Shown here piece by piece: positions 20,835 through 32,871 of a stretch of DNA of 64,000 nt. The position numbers were made by a program, and so were the translations under genes. The stretch spans positions 744,001 through 808,000 of the forward strand of contig OX595985.1 of assembly GCA_951394045.1 (NCBI GenBank), given 5' to 3'. Source of the stretch: Nitzschia sp. DOCU1. Taxonomy: Eukaryota; Bacillariophyta; Bacillariophyceae; Bacillariales; Bacillariaceae. The notes under the pieces are model-generated. The model had not been told where the DNA came from and ran no database searches. It saw nothing but the letters and a program-made list of their open reading frames with translations. Position 1 is the first letter of the stretch. Each line of letters begins with the position of its first letter.

Positions 20835-23760
20835 TCAATCACTAGCTGCCAGCCCTTCGTTGTCTTCCTTCTTTTCTTCAAATAAGATGTCAGAAACTTC
20901 CTCCGGTGCCTCTGTTAACGTAGGCTTTTCGTTTTGCATTTGACTTAGGAGCATTTCCTTTTCTTTCTTGAGCTTCTCCACTTCCTCACGAAGGGTGTTC
21001 GAAATCTTCTCTTGTTCCATCGACTTGTCCAGCAGGGACGCAATGGCGCTGTTGCTATCTTGTAGACGCGACCGCAAATCCTCCATCATGCTCTTGTTTG
21101 CCTTTTCGAGGGAAGAAATAATCAGTTTTGCATTTGCAAGTGACTCGCGCTCTGCTTTAAGCTCCTTGGCCGCCTTCTCCTTCTCGCTAACAGCTTTCAA
21201 TAGCTCCTTCTGAAGATCTGCATCGGGCATCGATCCTCCAGCCACCAAAAGTGTGGCCAGGGCCTCGGACTGACCGGGGCTCAACCTAGGAGTAGACATG
21301 CTGTCGTTGTTCTCGTCAGAACCATCGCTAGCATCGTCCGAGATATAGCCCGCATCGTTCTCGTCGACCTTAAGACTCGAACGAAGAACCGAGAGCTCGC
21401 GTTCCTTCTTGGCAAGGAGTTCCACGTTATTGGAACATTGCTCGCGCAAGCTCTGAATTTCACCGAGAAGTTGCTGGTTGTCTCCTGAGATCTTATTCTC
21501 ACCGCGGAGCCTTTTCATCTCCTCTGATTGCTTCTTGAGGGCATCTTCCAATCGGCGGACTGCAATTTTCTTTTGCTCAAGTTCATCCCGAAGGTTGTTG
21601 GCCAGTGCCTCGCGGTCGTTCTTGATAATGGCGTCAATCTGGCGTCCTACTTCGGAATTCACATCGACGTCCGTGAAAGCAACCGTAGAAGCGTCATCAA
21701 AATCGTCCATGAATTGTTCCGACAACTCCAAGGAAGTTCGAATACCAACCATGGTGTCGTTGAGAATTTCAGAAATTTGATCCACATTGGATTGATCCGG
21801 AGCGCCTGTGGCTGTTGTCACTTCATGAACAGCCGAAGCGGCCTGCAATCCTGAAACGCTCCTTTCGAGCAGGCCCATAAGTGCCCTGTGCCGGATAATT
21901 TGCGTCTTGCTTTGAGACTCGAGACGCTCAATGTCATCCTGTTTCTTTTGCAAATCGCGAAGCTCGGTGGCCAAACTATCCAGGCGTCGCTTTCGCTCTG
22001 CCGATTCCTTTTGGACAGTGGCCAGCTCTTCTTCCTTCGCTTTGAGCTTGGCTCGCAAGTCCACAGCCATGGATCCGTTTGCATTCTCCAGCGACGCAAT
22101 GATCTTCTTGGCGTTCTCCAAAGACGACGTAGTATCCGACAGGTTCTTTTCCAACCTCTCAACGTCCTCTGCTGACATGCTTGATGTTACAGATTCCGCA
22201 TCAGCGTGGTTGCTAATTTCTGGCCTAGGGGGTGTCATGGAACCCAAGGTCTTTCTTCTCGCTTTGCGCTCCCTGTTAGCGGCATCCAAGTCCAATTGGA
22301 GCTTTTGGTTGCGGTCCTTGAGTTTTTCAACGTCAGTCTTGAGGGCCTCAATTTCCGAAGACTTGGGTTGCTGGCTCTCGAGCTCCTTCTTTTCGTCCTC
22401 GACCTTCTTGAGCTGAACTTTCAGGACCTTGTAGTCTCGTTCCAAATTCATAACTCGTCGAGCCTTTTTGTCAATATCTTTGATCTTGTTTTGCTTATCA
22501 GCCTCAAGTTCCTTGATTACATCCTTCAGCTCTTCGATTTCTTGCTGGAAATTCTTGCTCGAAGCCGAACCTTCTGGAGCATCAGCAGCAGCAGGAGCCG
22601 ATGCTTTTGGAGGAAGTGGTGGAGGCGGTGGCACAGTGTTACTTAGCAAGGCGAGTTTTTCTTTTTCCAGCTTCTCCACCTTGGCTGACAGTGTAGCAAC
22701 CGTCTCGTTCAAAATTTTCGTTTCTTCCTCTCGTTCCGTAGTGATTTCGGCGAGAACACGCTGGATCGCTCGAACTTCGGCATCATGTTCGCTTTCCCTG
22801 GTCTTGAGTTCAGTCTCCTTGACACGTAGTTGCTCCTCCAGCTGATTAAGACGCTTGACGGAAACATCGGAAGAGCCCACTGACGTATTTTCCATGGCGG
22901 CAAGCCGCAGCTTTTGGTTCAACTGCTCGATGCGAGCTTCCGATTCAGAAAGTTTCATCTCCAACTCGGTCTCCCGAATACTCACTGACGCGGAAGAGTC
23001 CACCTTGGCTCGCTTGGACGCATTGATAACAGTGGAGTGAATACAGTCCCAGAGCATTCGCTCTTCCAGATTCAAACCATCAGGACGGACTACCGAGTTG
23101 GCCTGAAGCGCCGCAATCATTTTGCCCACATTGTTGCTTACCGGCGTATTAGGCATAGACAGGGGTTCTGTGAGCGCCAGAGAGCGAGGAGTCGTCTGGA
23201 TCTCCTCTATCATCATGTGCGGTTTCTCTCCTCCTTTGGTGGTATCCCGAAGCTCATCCATGGGCATTTCTTCCTCTTCTTCAAAGGAAATATCGATAGG
23301 ATAGTTCGTGGTAGCATTCCTGCTCGTAAACGCAGACATGCCACGATCTTTATTACCCCGCCGAGCTCGTTGAGCAGACCCGAACACACCCTCCTCATAA
23401 TCCTCCCACGAGGGCGCTGCCGTGGAACGAAAATTAGGATAGGGAGTTACCGTTCGGGGTTTAATCAGCGCTTCCTTGCGCTTGCTACTGGGCGGCGTAT
23501 TGCCTGTTAAAATTGGTAGAGGATTTGCCATTCCTGGAGAGTCATCCAAACTTTCAAAGTCCATTGGATAGCGATTCATCGACGGAGAGGTCTTTGTGGC
23601 GTTTCGGCCACGCTGCCTTCGACTGTTCGGAGTTACTGCCAATGGCATCGTGAAGGTTGCCACAGCGACTGACCGAATGGAGAATACTTCTGCTTCTTTA
23701 ATTGCTTGCTCTGTAGAAAATTAGTGGTGTCGTTTACTCACCAATAGATCCAAGGAGCAT
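20835..23760 (-). CDS. Large coiled-coil protein of unknown function
   Basis: The main exon (23710-20835) encodes over 940 aa. A tiny first exon (23760-23742, starting ATG) joins it in frame across a 31-nt GT-AG interval (23711-23741), giving 964 aa; otherwise translation would start at the ATG at 23648. Residues 1-210 are disordered and basic, with Ser-Pro/Thr-Pro sites. From about 250 the chain is almost continuous heptad-type coiled coil (Glu/Lys/Leu-rich), broken by a polyproline stretch (PPPPPLPPK, ~375), an STPRLSPGQSEALATLLV segment (~800) and an acidic tail. The pattern suits a structural, tethering or cytoskeletal protein, but I cannot name a family. Its 3' end lies only 76 bp from the polyamine fusion gene, convergently. 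Confidence 0.85.
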
Positions 23761-24558
23761 TGTCAAAGTGTCCCGATGCAAACGACACTACCTAGCAACG
23801 AAGAGGAGAGAGATCCACGCAACCAGAAAACAGGCTGTTCGTTGGCAATAGAGAAAAAAGGAGGGAAAACACAATTTGAGAGCGCGGCACGTTGAGTACA
23901 GTCTTGTAGCTTCGGATCCTCCCAAGATTTGATCCATAGGCACTGTCGCGAGGTGGAACCTTTGAACAAAGATAATTAGATGGGCAATAAAGGCCAACAA
24001 TGCCAAAAATGATAATGCTATGTAAAAATCTGTAGATAATCATACCTATTGCGGGCTTTCAGGCGAACGTGATTGGTGCAAATTTTTCCTGAAAGACTCG
24101 TGCGCCAATTCCAAGTCCGAGACTCCGACTTTCTCCCTCCAACAAAAATACGGAAAGGGAGCCCTCCGTCCCCCAAGTGTTCTCACGGCATGATTTAACC
24201 TACGATACGTGGATACCAACATTGACTGATCCAAACCAGGGGTGCGGGTTGACGATGCCTTGGATGTGGATGCGGCGGTAGCGTATCGACGACTACACAA
24301 TGGTGTGGCACATCGGAGGTGTAATACGACGAAGATTTCAATCCATCCAGAGGCGCAGCAGTCGGCGCAGTTTTCAGCGGAAAGAAAAGCTCATCGGGGA
24401 GAAGAGATTTCATAGATCGAAAGACCTTGAAATCCGCCGCCAACAACGGGTGAAAACCATCGGCATCTCCCGTAAACCTATCAGCCTCTCAATCACGAGG
24501 GCACTGACAAGATCCGTTGACTGAACTCTTACACTCTTCACACATTTCATACAATACC
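23761..24558. other. Divergent intergenic region
   Basis: About 0.8 kb between the coiled-coil gene (minus) and the Rag GTPase gene (plus). Several open frames up to 84 codons occur, but none has recognisable motifs. A plus-strand frame at 24300-24524 could be an upstream ORF in the Rag 5' UTR. Confidence 0.5.
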
Positions 24559-26017
24559 ATGCGATCCAACGAGTACAACACCTATGATGCCTACGACTAT
24601 GTCGGTGGCACAACGAACGATGATGATGAATCGGGCATGCTGCTCGTTCCGGGTGGGATGACAGGATCTACACGAGCCATGGACGCCAACTTTGAGGATC
24701 CCAAGATTGCGAGTATGCCCAAGATTCTGCTCATGGGTCCCCGACGAGGAGGTAAAACGAGTATTCAGGTGAGTCATTAGTCCAGGATGTAGGCGGTGTG
24801 GTGGTGGATGAGATCTATGGCTGACACGTTTCGCGTCGTTTCAGAGGGTTGTCTTTCAAAAAATGTCGCCACATGAAACGCTGTTTCGATTAGAAGCAAC
24901 GCAGGGGCTAGAACGAGCCGTGGTAGATCATACACCGCTTTGTAGGTTCACTGTGTGGGATTTTCCGGGCGATTACTACGGCGAGGATGAGGACGTCTTT
25001 GGTGGATCCACGTCGCTTATTTTCGTGGTCGATGCCCAGGATGAACCCTACGATCATGTATTGCAAAGTTTCACCAATGCAGTGACTAGAGCACTGGAGT
25101 TGAACCCAAATATTGTCATTGAGGTATTTATCAACAAAGTGGACGGTGAACTCTTTCTCAGCGACGAAAGCAAATACGATTGTCGTCGCGACATTATGAC
25201 ACAAGTGACGGACGAGCTCACAGAAGCAGGCGTCAGTCCGGATAGTGTCCATATTCGATATCACCTGACGAGTATTTACGATCATTCGATCTACGAGGCA
25301 TTGTCCAGAGTTGTTCAGCGATTGATACCGCAACTTCCAACGCTGGAGAATCTTTTGAGCGTGCTAGTCAGCACGTGTTCCATGGAAAAGGCGTACTTGT
25401 TTGATGTGGTATCCAAACTATACATCAGCACCGACCCAGGACCCGTCGACATGCAAAGTGTAGAACTTTGTTCGGATATGATTGATGTGGTGCTGGACGT
25501 GAGTGGAATCTATGGATTGGGACCGTCGCAACTAGAACTTGGCAATGCTGGGATCGATACAACATCGATGGGTAGCGCTGATCTTACTGGAACCACTAGT
25601 AGTGGACAGTTGAACAGCTTGGATCGAAAGGAAGGCATTGAGACGTCGTCGTCCAATCCTGATGAATTGGTGGGTACTCTCATCAGGCAAGCCCCGGCTG
25701 AAGATTTGGAGGAAGAAATGGTAGATCCCGATTCCGCGTACGATAGCGAAAGTGCCAGTGTCATTCGACTCAGCAACGGAATGGTAAGTTCACAGAACTG
25801 ATCGGCCTTGGTATCAAAACTGTTATTTCTCATCAGGCTATTACCTGACATGCTATTGTAGGTGTTGTATCTGCGGGAAGTCGATACCATGTTGGCATTG
25901 GTGTGCATAACGCGATCAGAGAACTTTCGAAAGAAAAGTTTGATCAATTACAACATCGGCTGTCTTAAGAAGGCGCTAAGGTCCTTGGTGCAACCGCTGA
26001 CGGAAAATGGGTCCTAG
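24559..26017 (+). CDS. RagC/D-type (Gtr2) GTPase
   Basis: Three exons (24559-24768, 24845-25783, 25862-26017) joined by 76- and 78-bp introns with GTGAGT and GTAAGT donors give 434 aa. Rag GTPases form heterodimers at the lysosome/vacuole that relay amino-acid status to TORC1. The P-loop G-P-R-R-G-G-K-T-S-I-Q is split by intron 1 right after Gln and continues RVVFQKMSPHETLF, a Rag signature. It also has W-D-F-P-G-D-Y (switch II, with Pro rather than Gln), IFVVDAQDE, and INKVDGE in place of NKxD. The C-terminal roadblock-like half is extended by a Ser/Thr/acidic segment before exon 3. The features fit the C/D (Gtr2) side better than A/B. An N-terminal acidic extension precedes the G domain. 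Confidence 0.9.
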
Positions 26018-26519
26018 TAATAGTGATTGTAATCTCTGTTGTTTGTGAGTCGCACTACTTGTTCGTAACTGCTGCCCTCGACTATACTCAATGTCTCAGA
26101 CAATAACTCTAGAGACTATCATAATGACTAGACGCAAATGCAGGGTATGTAGGCCTGTCGACGCTCTGCCTTCTACGCATCCTGTGCGACAGAGGGCAAG
26201 AGCTACCCCTCCTACGGACCATATTGTAGAAAATGACGAGAGCATAGTCAATAGCCGACGATCAAAGGAATCAAATTTGCGTCCGACGTTTGTCCGTTTT
26301 ATGAGTGACGTCATCGCGTCATCAACCTCAACGCTGTGGAGGATCTCGCGATCCTTGCATTTGCTTGCTGACTTGCCGATTTCGCCCATCCATTCAACAA
26401 CGATGTCACGAAGGGGCCGACAAGAAACCACAAGTATTTGGCTATCATTGGGCTGTCGACAAGGTGCATTCATCAAAAAGGGATAGATCGTTTTCTGTCT
26501 ACGAAGGACATTTTTAGAA
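26018..26519. other. Intergenic, upstream of a plastid membrane protein gene
   Basis: No gene is supported. It contains a perfect TGACGTCA at 26306-26313. The 330-codon minus-strand frame running through here and the next gene is a shadow of that gene. Confidence 0.6.
26306..26313. promoter_or_regulatory. Palindromic CRE TGACGTCA
   Basis: A second perfect 8-bp CRE, 206 bp upstream of a gene for a probable plastid protein. CO2/cAMP-responsive TGACG elements regulate plastid carbon-acquisition genes in P. tricornutum, so this site is plausible but unproven. Confidence 0.35.
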
Positions 26520-27346
26520 ATGAGAAGCTTATTTTTTTGGTCGGCCTCCACTTGTATAGTGCTATGTGGAGCGTTTCTATCGCCGACACTGCCATCTACG
26601 TGCCGAAGTGTGAGCCAAAATACGCCATCTTCATTTGCCACGGTCTCATCAGCTCTTGATGTCAAGAAGAGACGCCGTCGCCGTGATCCGGAGACAGAAG
26701 GAAGCTCAGAAAATGAGTCTACAAGCAGCAGTCCTTCGTCATCAGGCGAACTCCCGGACTTTGAATTGGACGATGAGGAGGAGCCAAAGCCTAAAAAGAA
26801 AGTGATTACCAACCCTGATGAAATCACAGCTGCAATGATGGGAAGCTCCGACGGGCCCGTGCGATCTATCAAGGATTTGCTCTCGGACCGGGGGCTGGAA
26901 TCTAAGTTTGAATTCGACGATGTTGAGGAGGCAGGTGAGGCCCTGCCAGATTTGCTTGCTTTGTCTCGTGACGAAGAAAATGTTCCTGTTGGGAAAAAGA
27001 AAGCACGACAAGCTGAGAGAAAAGCGGCTGCTCTTGCTGCCAAGGGATCAGAGGAAAATGATTTGTTCTCCAATCTACCTTTTGTCACGAACGAGAAAGG
27101 CGAGGTTTCAGGGGTGAAGGTATGTGCACTCTATTAGCCGCAAAACAGCCCTGAATGCGAAAGAGTTCTTTTTGTTGCATCTCTAGTTTCACCTTATACT
27201 AATATTTTTCCTTGGCCTAGGTCTTGGAGGCAGGTGCATGGGCTGGAATCTTTTTGTTGATAGCATGGGAAGTTTACCTAAACTCGCCGTTCTTCGACCG
27301 AGCAGCACCCATGGCTCCCGTTGTGTTTGAGAGTTTGGTGTTGTAA
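26520..27346 (+). CDS. Probable plastid-targeted single-helix membrane protein
   Basis: Two exons (26520-27119 and 27221-27346, intron 101 bp) give 241 aa. The N-terminus is a signal peptide (SLFFWSASTCIVLCG) ending in A-F-L-S-P, an ASAFAP-like motif, followed by a Ser/Thr/Arg-rich transit-like stretch, so targeting across the four plastid membranes is likely. The mature part is charged: an acidic block (DFELDDEEEPKPKKK), a conserved-looking helix (ALPDLLALSRDEE), a Lys/Ala-rich segment and then, in exon 2, one transmembrane helix (AGIFLLIAWEVYL). I do not recognise the family. The intron falls just before the membrane anchor, so retention would give a soluble form. Confidence 0.8.
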
Positions 27347-28848
27347 AAAGTTGCATGGCTCAGAAGGTTGAAACTGGCTTGCCAATATTGCCCATGGCGC
27401 AAAGGGATGCGACGCAAAAGTATCACAGCTATATACGATAGTCCTATAAGAAATAAATGTGGTGTCTTTTGCGGACTTTTGGTCTGTTGCATCCCTGCCC
27501 TGTACCAACCAATAATCACGCACCAAAACGGCTTGTCAAAAGTATGATGACAAAGCGTCGCAACACCAGATCGTGGTAGGCAGAAGCGCATGGAGGAAGC
27601 GGTTGCGTCATAATTCTGTAGTTTCATTCCCGACACATTACCACTGCACGTTGCACCGCAAGGAAACGTGGATAGAGACACACGTAATCTCCTCGACCAA
27701 ATCTTCATCAAAGCGAGAAAAGAATCATGAGTTGGGAATGTAAATGGGAGTACAGACGCCACCCCGTCGGGAGAAACTAGGACGTCGACCTTGGCGATGA
27801 ACGACCGCAAAAACTGCAGCGTTCACCAGTCAACTTCCTAGCCCTCATAATGATTCACAGAAGTGGATCACGGGGGCACCGCTAATTAACCTCTCACAGT
27901 TTCGTCTCGCATCCGCATGAAGGTTTACCGCGCGTGAAGGTTGTGGGTTCTGGACTGGCCAGCCACGAGGCACGGAACCGAAAAAGGATGCTTGGCATGA
28001 ATCTCCTCCGTTCAAGCGATATTGTGACGTACCATCATATTGTCAAGGTGTTTGCTAGACTGCATAACCAATTTCTGACGTTCTCCGAGATGCAAGGCTG
28101 AACTTCCTACGTATTGGTGTGACATCACATGGTTAGTTGCAATGATTTCTTCAGGGAAGGATGTGGAGGTTCTACTAGCAGCCGAACGGTGAATGTCTTC
28201 ATTCGTCGCTAACGAATCCACCAGTTGTTTCTTTCGCGCCCGTGTAGATCGTTTGGAACACGGTAATATTCACCAAACGATGGAAACAGACGCTTGCACC
28301 GATAGATCATTTTGAGCAACCAACAACGAAAACTCCATCCACGTACCGGAAACTGTCATCTCCTCATTTTGATCACCAATCTCATTGGCGACACAAAATA
28401 CTGCTCATGATGAGCTTGCACGGAATAGAGACTCAGAATGAAGGTCGAGACCCAGCCAATGTTCATTGACGTTCATGAGATACCGATCCCATACCCAACC
28501 ACATTGGATGCAGGAAAGTAGTAACGAATAGCAAACAAATAGAGTGGGTGGATACGACGGCGGCGTGCCCTTTTCGCGCGCGACTGCGCCGACTGGGAGA
28601 AAGGTTGAGGTCGAGTGAGTCGATGTCGAAGTCTTTTTTGGACGTGCATCCAAAAAATGGAGCTCGCGGCAGGCCCGGCGTGGGTGCCAGACGCCTTTTC
28701 TTTTTACCAAAACAAGGTGAATTGTTCGATGCTGCCATAGGATGTTGTTTTGACACTCTTGCAACAACCCTATCACCTCGTGGGGACCTTTCGACAAAGA
28801 ACAAGTCCTGTTCAAAAAAGCGACAATTGGGGGTTTGTGGTACCGAAC
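27347..28848. other. Gene-poor 1.5-kb region
   Basis: No convincing coding gene or RNA. Minus-strand frames at 27274-27810 and 28463-29014 partly overlap real exons in antisense and show no domain, so I read them as chance. Confidence 0.5.
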
Positions 28849-30564
28849 ATGATGTTTTACCCACGAAAAGTTCTTGGAAACATTTTGAGTCTCGCTTTCG
28901 TGTTTTCCGGAAGCGAAGCATCGATTCGAATTGTCGACTCGGGACTCGAGTTTCGATCATGGCCCGATAAAGAGCTGGGACCTCGATTGGCATTAGGAGA
29001 GCTTTATACGGCAAGACTTCAAATGCTCAAGGGGAATTCTCATTTGTGCCTGGACCGCGGCAACTGGAATGTGACTGTTCCCGACGACGGGTCGCCCGGT
29101 AAGTGTGTTTCATGTACATTCCCCATCAGGAAATGATGTTTGCACTCACAGTGGTAATACGATCTTTTCTTAGTCGCGTTGATGGTAAAGAGAGGAATGT
29201 GCACCTATGAAACCAAGGCGAGACACGCCTCAAAGCTGATCCAACCGCCGGGGATTGTTAAGTTCCTGATTATTGACGGAATGCACCATTTTACTTCCGC
29301 CGCCGAATTGGAGGGAGACGGCGACGTTGACTTGCAGCTAGACCAGCCGGAGGTGGGGTATAGTGCGTCTGAGATCTGGACGGCAGAAAAGGCCACAGAC
29401 GACGTTTTTATGGGATCTACAGCTGCATCGATGTCTTCTGTTGAGTTATTATCTCGGACACTCCGTAATAAAAAGAAACCAGACGATGGCGACATTACAG
29501 TTTCGGTTCTGCATGTGACGTATGCCACGGGATATTACCTTCAGGAATTGCTACTGCGTGAATATCCTTCTGTCCAAAGTGCTGGGGGGACGGTTGTTGA
29601 GTTGACAGGGGATAGTTCGTCAACAAAAGGAGAATGGAAGCGTACAATCTGGTTGTGCCTTATGATTTTCATGATCATGTCCTGTTCCCTCTGTTTCCTG
29701 AGCGTGATATCTTCGTTTTTTGAAATCACACAGCCAGTAGAGCACCACGTGAATCGACCTCGGCGTCAGCAGCGCTTGACTCCATGGCAGGTTCGCGAGA
29801 AGTTTCCTGTCGGCGTCTTTGACGGTAATCAAATCAATTTTGGTCTTCCCGTTTCACGGCACTGCAACAATGACAGCGAGAATCCAATGGACGATTCCAA
29901 TGCCAATGAAGCGAACACATCTTTACTTTTGTCGGCGGAGGGTGATAGGCCAGCGTTGGGGCCCAGCCCGGTAGTTGTCACAGACGAGACGTGTGCGATC
30001 TGTTTGGACGACTATGCATTGGGCGACAAGCTTCGAAGTCTTCCCTGTCAGCATACCTTCCATTCGAAATGTATTGTTAAGTGGTTGACGGAGCGATCCG
30101 CCACCTGTCCACTCTGTAAGATTGATCTCTATGAATCCGATGACGAGGAAGAGGAAACGCCTTCTCGCCCAAATACGTTATTCTCCTCCTGGGGGTCGGT
30201 TCCCCCCGAAGCACTACAGGCGGCTCCAAGTCAACCGCAACCGGTAAGACCTACGGAGACCACTGAAGAGCGGTGGTACCGTCGAGGGCGCGCTTTGGGA
30301 GATTGGGGGCGAAGTCTGCTATTTCAGCGACGGCACAGTCGACAACCACCTACCCAGACAAATGCTACAACGTCGCTGACAGAGCCGCTTCTAACCGACG
30401 AGAATCGACAAGACGCAGCTGAAGGTACAGCCACGCAACGTACAAACGAAGGGGCGTCAAGCGTTACAGGGCAATCCTCCGAAACGATGGTCGCAGACAG
30501 CTCTTCTCCAAGTCCCCAAGAGGACCGGCCACCATCGGGCCAAGGGGAGGTCGAGACCGTGTAA
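28849..30564 (+). CDS. PA-TM-RING type E3 ubiquitin ligase (RNF13/GRAIL-like)
   Basis: Two exons (28849-29098, 29174-30564; 75-bp intron with a GTAAGT donor) give 546 aa. The order is the classic one: a signal peptide (VLGNILSLAFVFSGSEA), a lumenal protease-associated domain with A-L-M-V-K-R-G-M-C-T-Y-E-T-K-A, one transmembrane helix (IWLCLMIFMIMSCSLCFLSV), then a cytosolic RING-H2 finger. The finger runs from CAICLDD through the C-x-H-x2-H core to CPLC, with all eight zinc ligands present. A long disordered Ser/Thr/Gln/Pro tail follows. Such ligases sit in endosomal or secretory membranes and ubiquitinate membrane cargo. The PA domain carries an acidic insertion (LEGDGDVDLQLD). Confidence 0.9.
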
Positions 30565-30895
30565 TTCATAGTTATTAATACTTAGTCAATTTTCTATTCG
30601 GCTCGATTCTCTTGCTCGAATAGGACGAGGGCAGAGCACATAGAATTAAGTTGCGGATGCATTAGTAGAAGTTGACGGTGCGGTTTCACCCACTGGTCCA
30701 ACGACGACGCGTACCTGGTACACTGTCTGATGTATGCTGCATGCTCAACAGCAAGTCGACTAATGCGACCATTCTCTCCACCACCTAAGAATCCCGATCG
30801 TTGGTAATACATCTCGCCATCGACATCGGTCCTCTAATAATAGACAAGGCGACGACCTTCCATTCCCAAGCTCGGCTTATCAGGAAGAAGCCATT
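30565..30895. other. Intergenic spacer
   Basis: Tandem genes on the plus strand flank this 330-bp spacer. I see no gene or repeat. Confidence 0.5.
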
Positions 30896-31605
30896 ATGCC
30901 AGGATCGAATGAGGAAAGTAACGGGGGAGCAAAGGATCCCAATGGACCGCCCAAAATGGCAGCAGAGTTCCAATTGGAAAATTCTTCCCTGTGGTGGCTA
31001 ACTCTGGACTTTTTCCAACACCCCGGCAATGTGCTCTTGATGTCCTCGTTTCCCTTGTGCATTGGAGCATATTATGGATATAAACAACCCGGTGCCAACC
31101 TGGAAGAATGGGTGGGTGACGTGCCTACCGAGTCCAAATCGTCGGCGGGACGCTCTAATCGGCCGGCGCAGAAAGCCATGCAACGAGAAGCGGAGATAAT
31201 GGCATCAAGACAACTGGGATTGCAAGTTGCTTCCCGAGCACTTGGAGTCGCCACTATTGGCACCATTGGGATCTTTGGTATTCTTGGTGCAGGTGCGTTT
31301 TCACGATTGGAATTACAACACTGCCGGCACTCGCCACGATGAAATAAAACTCACATGTGTTTCAATCAGCCGGCTTCTATGCGTCAGGATGCACGTCTAT
31401 CGAAGAAGCAATGATGCGGACGAGACGGTGGGCTTCTAGTCGGAGTCGTTCGTTCGAGGACTGGTTAGGACTAGAAGAAAGGGAAAGCAAAACGCATCCA
31501 GAAGTAGTTGCCGCCAAAGGTATGACTGAGGACGAAGAGTTGCAATTCGTTTATGACCGGCTGATGAAAGAGATCGAGACAGACGAAGACTCTACAAAGC
31601 GATAA
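30896..31605 (+). CDS. Small two-helix membrane protein, unknown function
   Basis: Two exons (30896-31292, 31370-31605; 77-bp intron) give 210 aa. A first hydrophobic region (NVLLMSSFPLCIGAYYGY) follows a Trp-rich amphipathic segment (LWWLTLDFFQHPGN). A second, Gly/Ile-rich one (ALGVATIGTIGIFGILGAAGF) spans the splice junction. The C-terminus is soluble and charged: FEDWLGLEERE, then acidic helices. No targeting peptide is obvious. The size and a paired helix with a charged tail recall small organelle membrane factors, but no family is recognised. Confidence 0.75.
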
Positions 31606-31872
31606 TTAGACGCTCAGTTTTGCTATCTTAGAGTAACTATACCGTGCTGTAGAGATATTTCACATTGTGTGTGTTGATGAGAAGTAGCCTTTCTCGTCTG
31701 GTCGATGGTGTACTGGCATTGACCAAGCTTTTCTACATTGCCAGCCGACAAAAGTATGCATAAAAGAAATGAATCGGCCTGGCGACACGTTCTGGGACGC
31801 ATCACAGTACTTGGTACGGCCGCGTGGAGGACGACCGTCCTGTTTCCGGGAAAGGCGATCTTGTTACAATCT

Positions 31873-32793
31873 CTACAGGTACTTGGCCATAGTTTCATCT
31901 CGGTCCCAGTCGGACAAGACCGGAATCATACGAGACTTTCCACCACGACTTACATCGCGTGCACGGCTTGCCCTGATTTCTTGGATAGCTCCCAGAGGCC
32001 GTGAACTTTTCAGAGGTATAGTATTCGGCGCATTGATCCGCATAGTAGCAGCTTTGACAGCGCGTAAGTTTGTAGGAACGTCCTCGCGAATACGCCATTC
32101 TAACGCAGCAACTGGGACAGGCCCTTTTGGCCGAACGTCCACAGTGTAGGATGTTACTGTTTCGGGATTGCCGTCAGGGCCGATCCTTTCCTTAACATTC
32201 CATTTCCCGTCAAACTCGTTGAAAAACTGGCTATCAACGCATTTGAATCCAATGTAGCGTTCATTGGGAGACACTATTCGCTCTGTCATATCCATCGTGA
32301 CACTCGCTGAGAAGTCAAAACCGATGATTTTCTGGGCCCCCTTTTGGTACAGGCGGCATCGAAAGTTACCATCTCCAGGTTCCCCTACGCTGTTTCTTTG
32401 TGTAATGCGACTTTCCATCAAGTTTGGGACATGGATTGCCAATCGATCATAGTCCGTAAGGATAGACCAGACATCGTCCAGCGTGGCGGGCACGGTGATT
32501 TCGCCAGCAATTCTTCTTGAGTTGGCAGAAGTTCGTTCAATGCGAACAGCCACCAACTCACAAGACTCGTCGTCGTTGTTGACTTCATTTTGTTCTGTGC
32601 CGCCAAACCACCAGACTTGCAGGGAAGTTGTGCTCGATGGCGGCAAACTCATTATCGAGGGCGAAGATAGCGGCTGTGAAGCATGGGGAATTCTGAAGCC
32701 TGTGCTGATGAGAGCTTGATTACCCGTTGTCCGCGACGGTGTCAAGAAACCAAACGCAAGTTTGGAACAGAGAAGGAACGAGAAAATTCTCAT
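31873..32793 (-). CDS. Plastid-type START/polyketide-cyclase-like lipid-binding protein
   Basis: The ATG at 32793 is chosen over in-frame ATGs at 32871 and 32802 because it gives a signal peptide (MRIFSFLLCSKLAFGFLTPS) with an ASAFAP-like A-F-G-F. This yields 306 aa for plastid import. After a Ser-rich linker comes a SRPBCC/START-like domain: GEITVPATLDDVWSILTDYD, then LAIHVPNLMESRI, a beta-rich core with QKIIGFDFSASVTMDM, and VPVAALEWRIREDVPTNLRAVK as the closing helix. Plant and cyanobacterial relatives (polyketide cyclase/dehydrase and lipid transport superfamily) bind hydrophobic ligands; the ligand here is unknown. A TGACGTC half-palindrome lies about 190 bp upstream on this strand. Confidence 0.85.
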   Translation of the reverse strand: MRIFSFLLCSKLAFGFLTPSRTTGNQALISTGFRIPHASQPLSSPSIMSLPPSSTTSLQVWWFGGTEQNEVNNDDESCELVAVRIERTSANSRRIAGEITVPATLDDVWSILTDYDRLAIHVPNLMESRITQRNSVGEPGDGNFRCRLYQKGAQKIIGFDFSASVTMDMTERIVSPNERYIGFKCVDSQFFNEFDGKWNVKERIGPDGNPETVTSYTVDVRPKGPVPVAALEWRIREDVPTNLRAVKAATMRINAPNTIPLKSSRPLGAIQEIRASRARDVSRGGKSRMIPVLSDWDRDETMAKYL

Positions 32794-32871
32794 CGCCGAC
32801 ATGGGGCGGCGACGGCTGGTTAATATTAGCCGAGTAGATGGGGCGAGATTTTTATGGGTTAAAGATGCCAT

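Noticed and set aside
26096..27088. 330-codon minus-strand frame
   Set aside because: It is antisense to the plastid membrane protein, whose signal peptide, intron and membrane anchor are convincing; the reverse frame is Ser-rich without motifs.
28463..29014. 183-codon minus-strand frame
   Set aside because: Antisense to exon 1 of the RING ligase, whose signal peptide and PA domain continue properly across the splice site.
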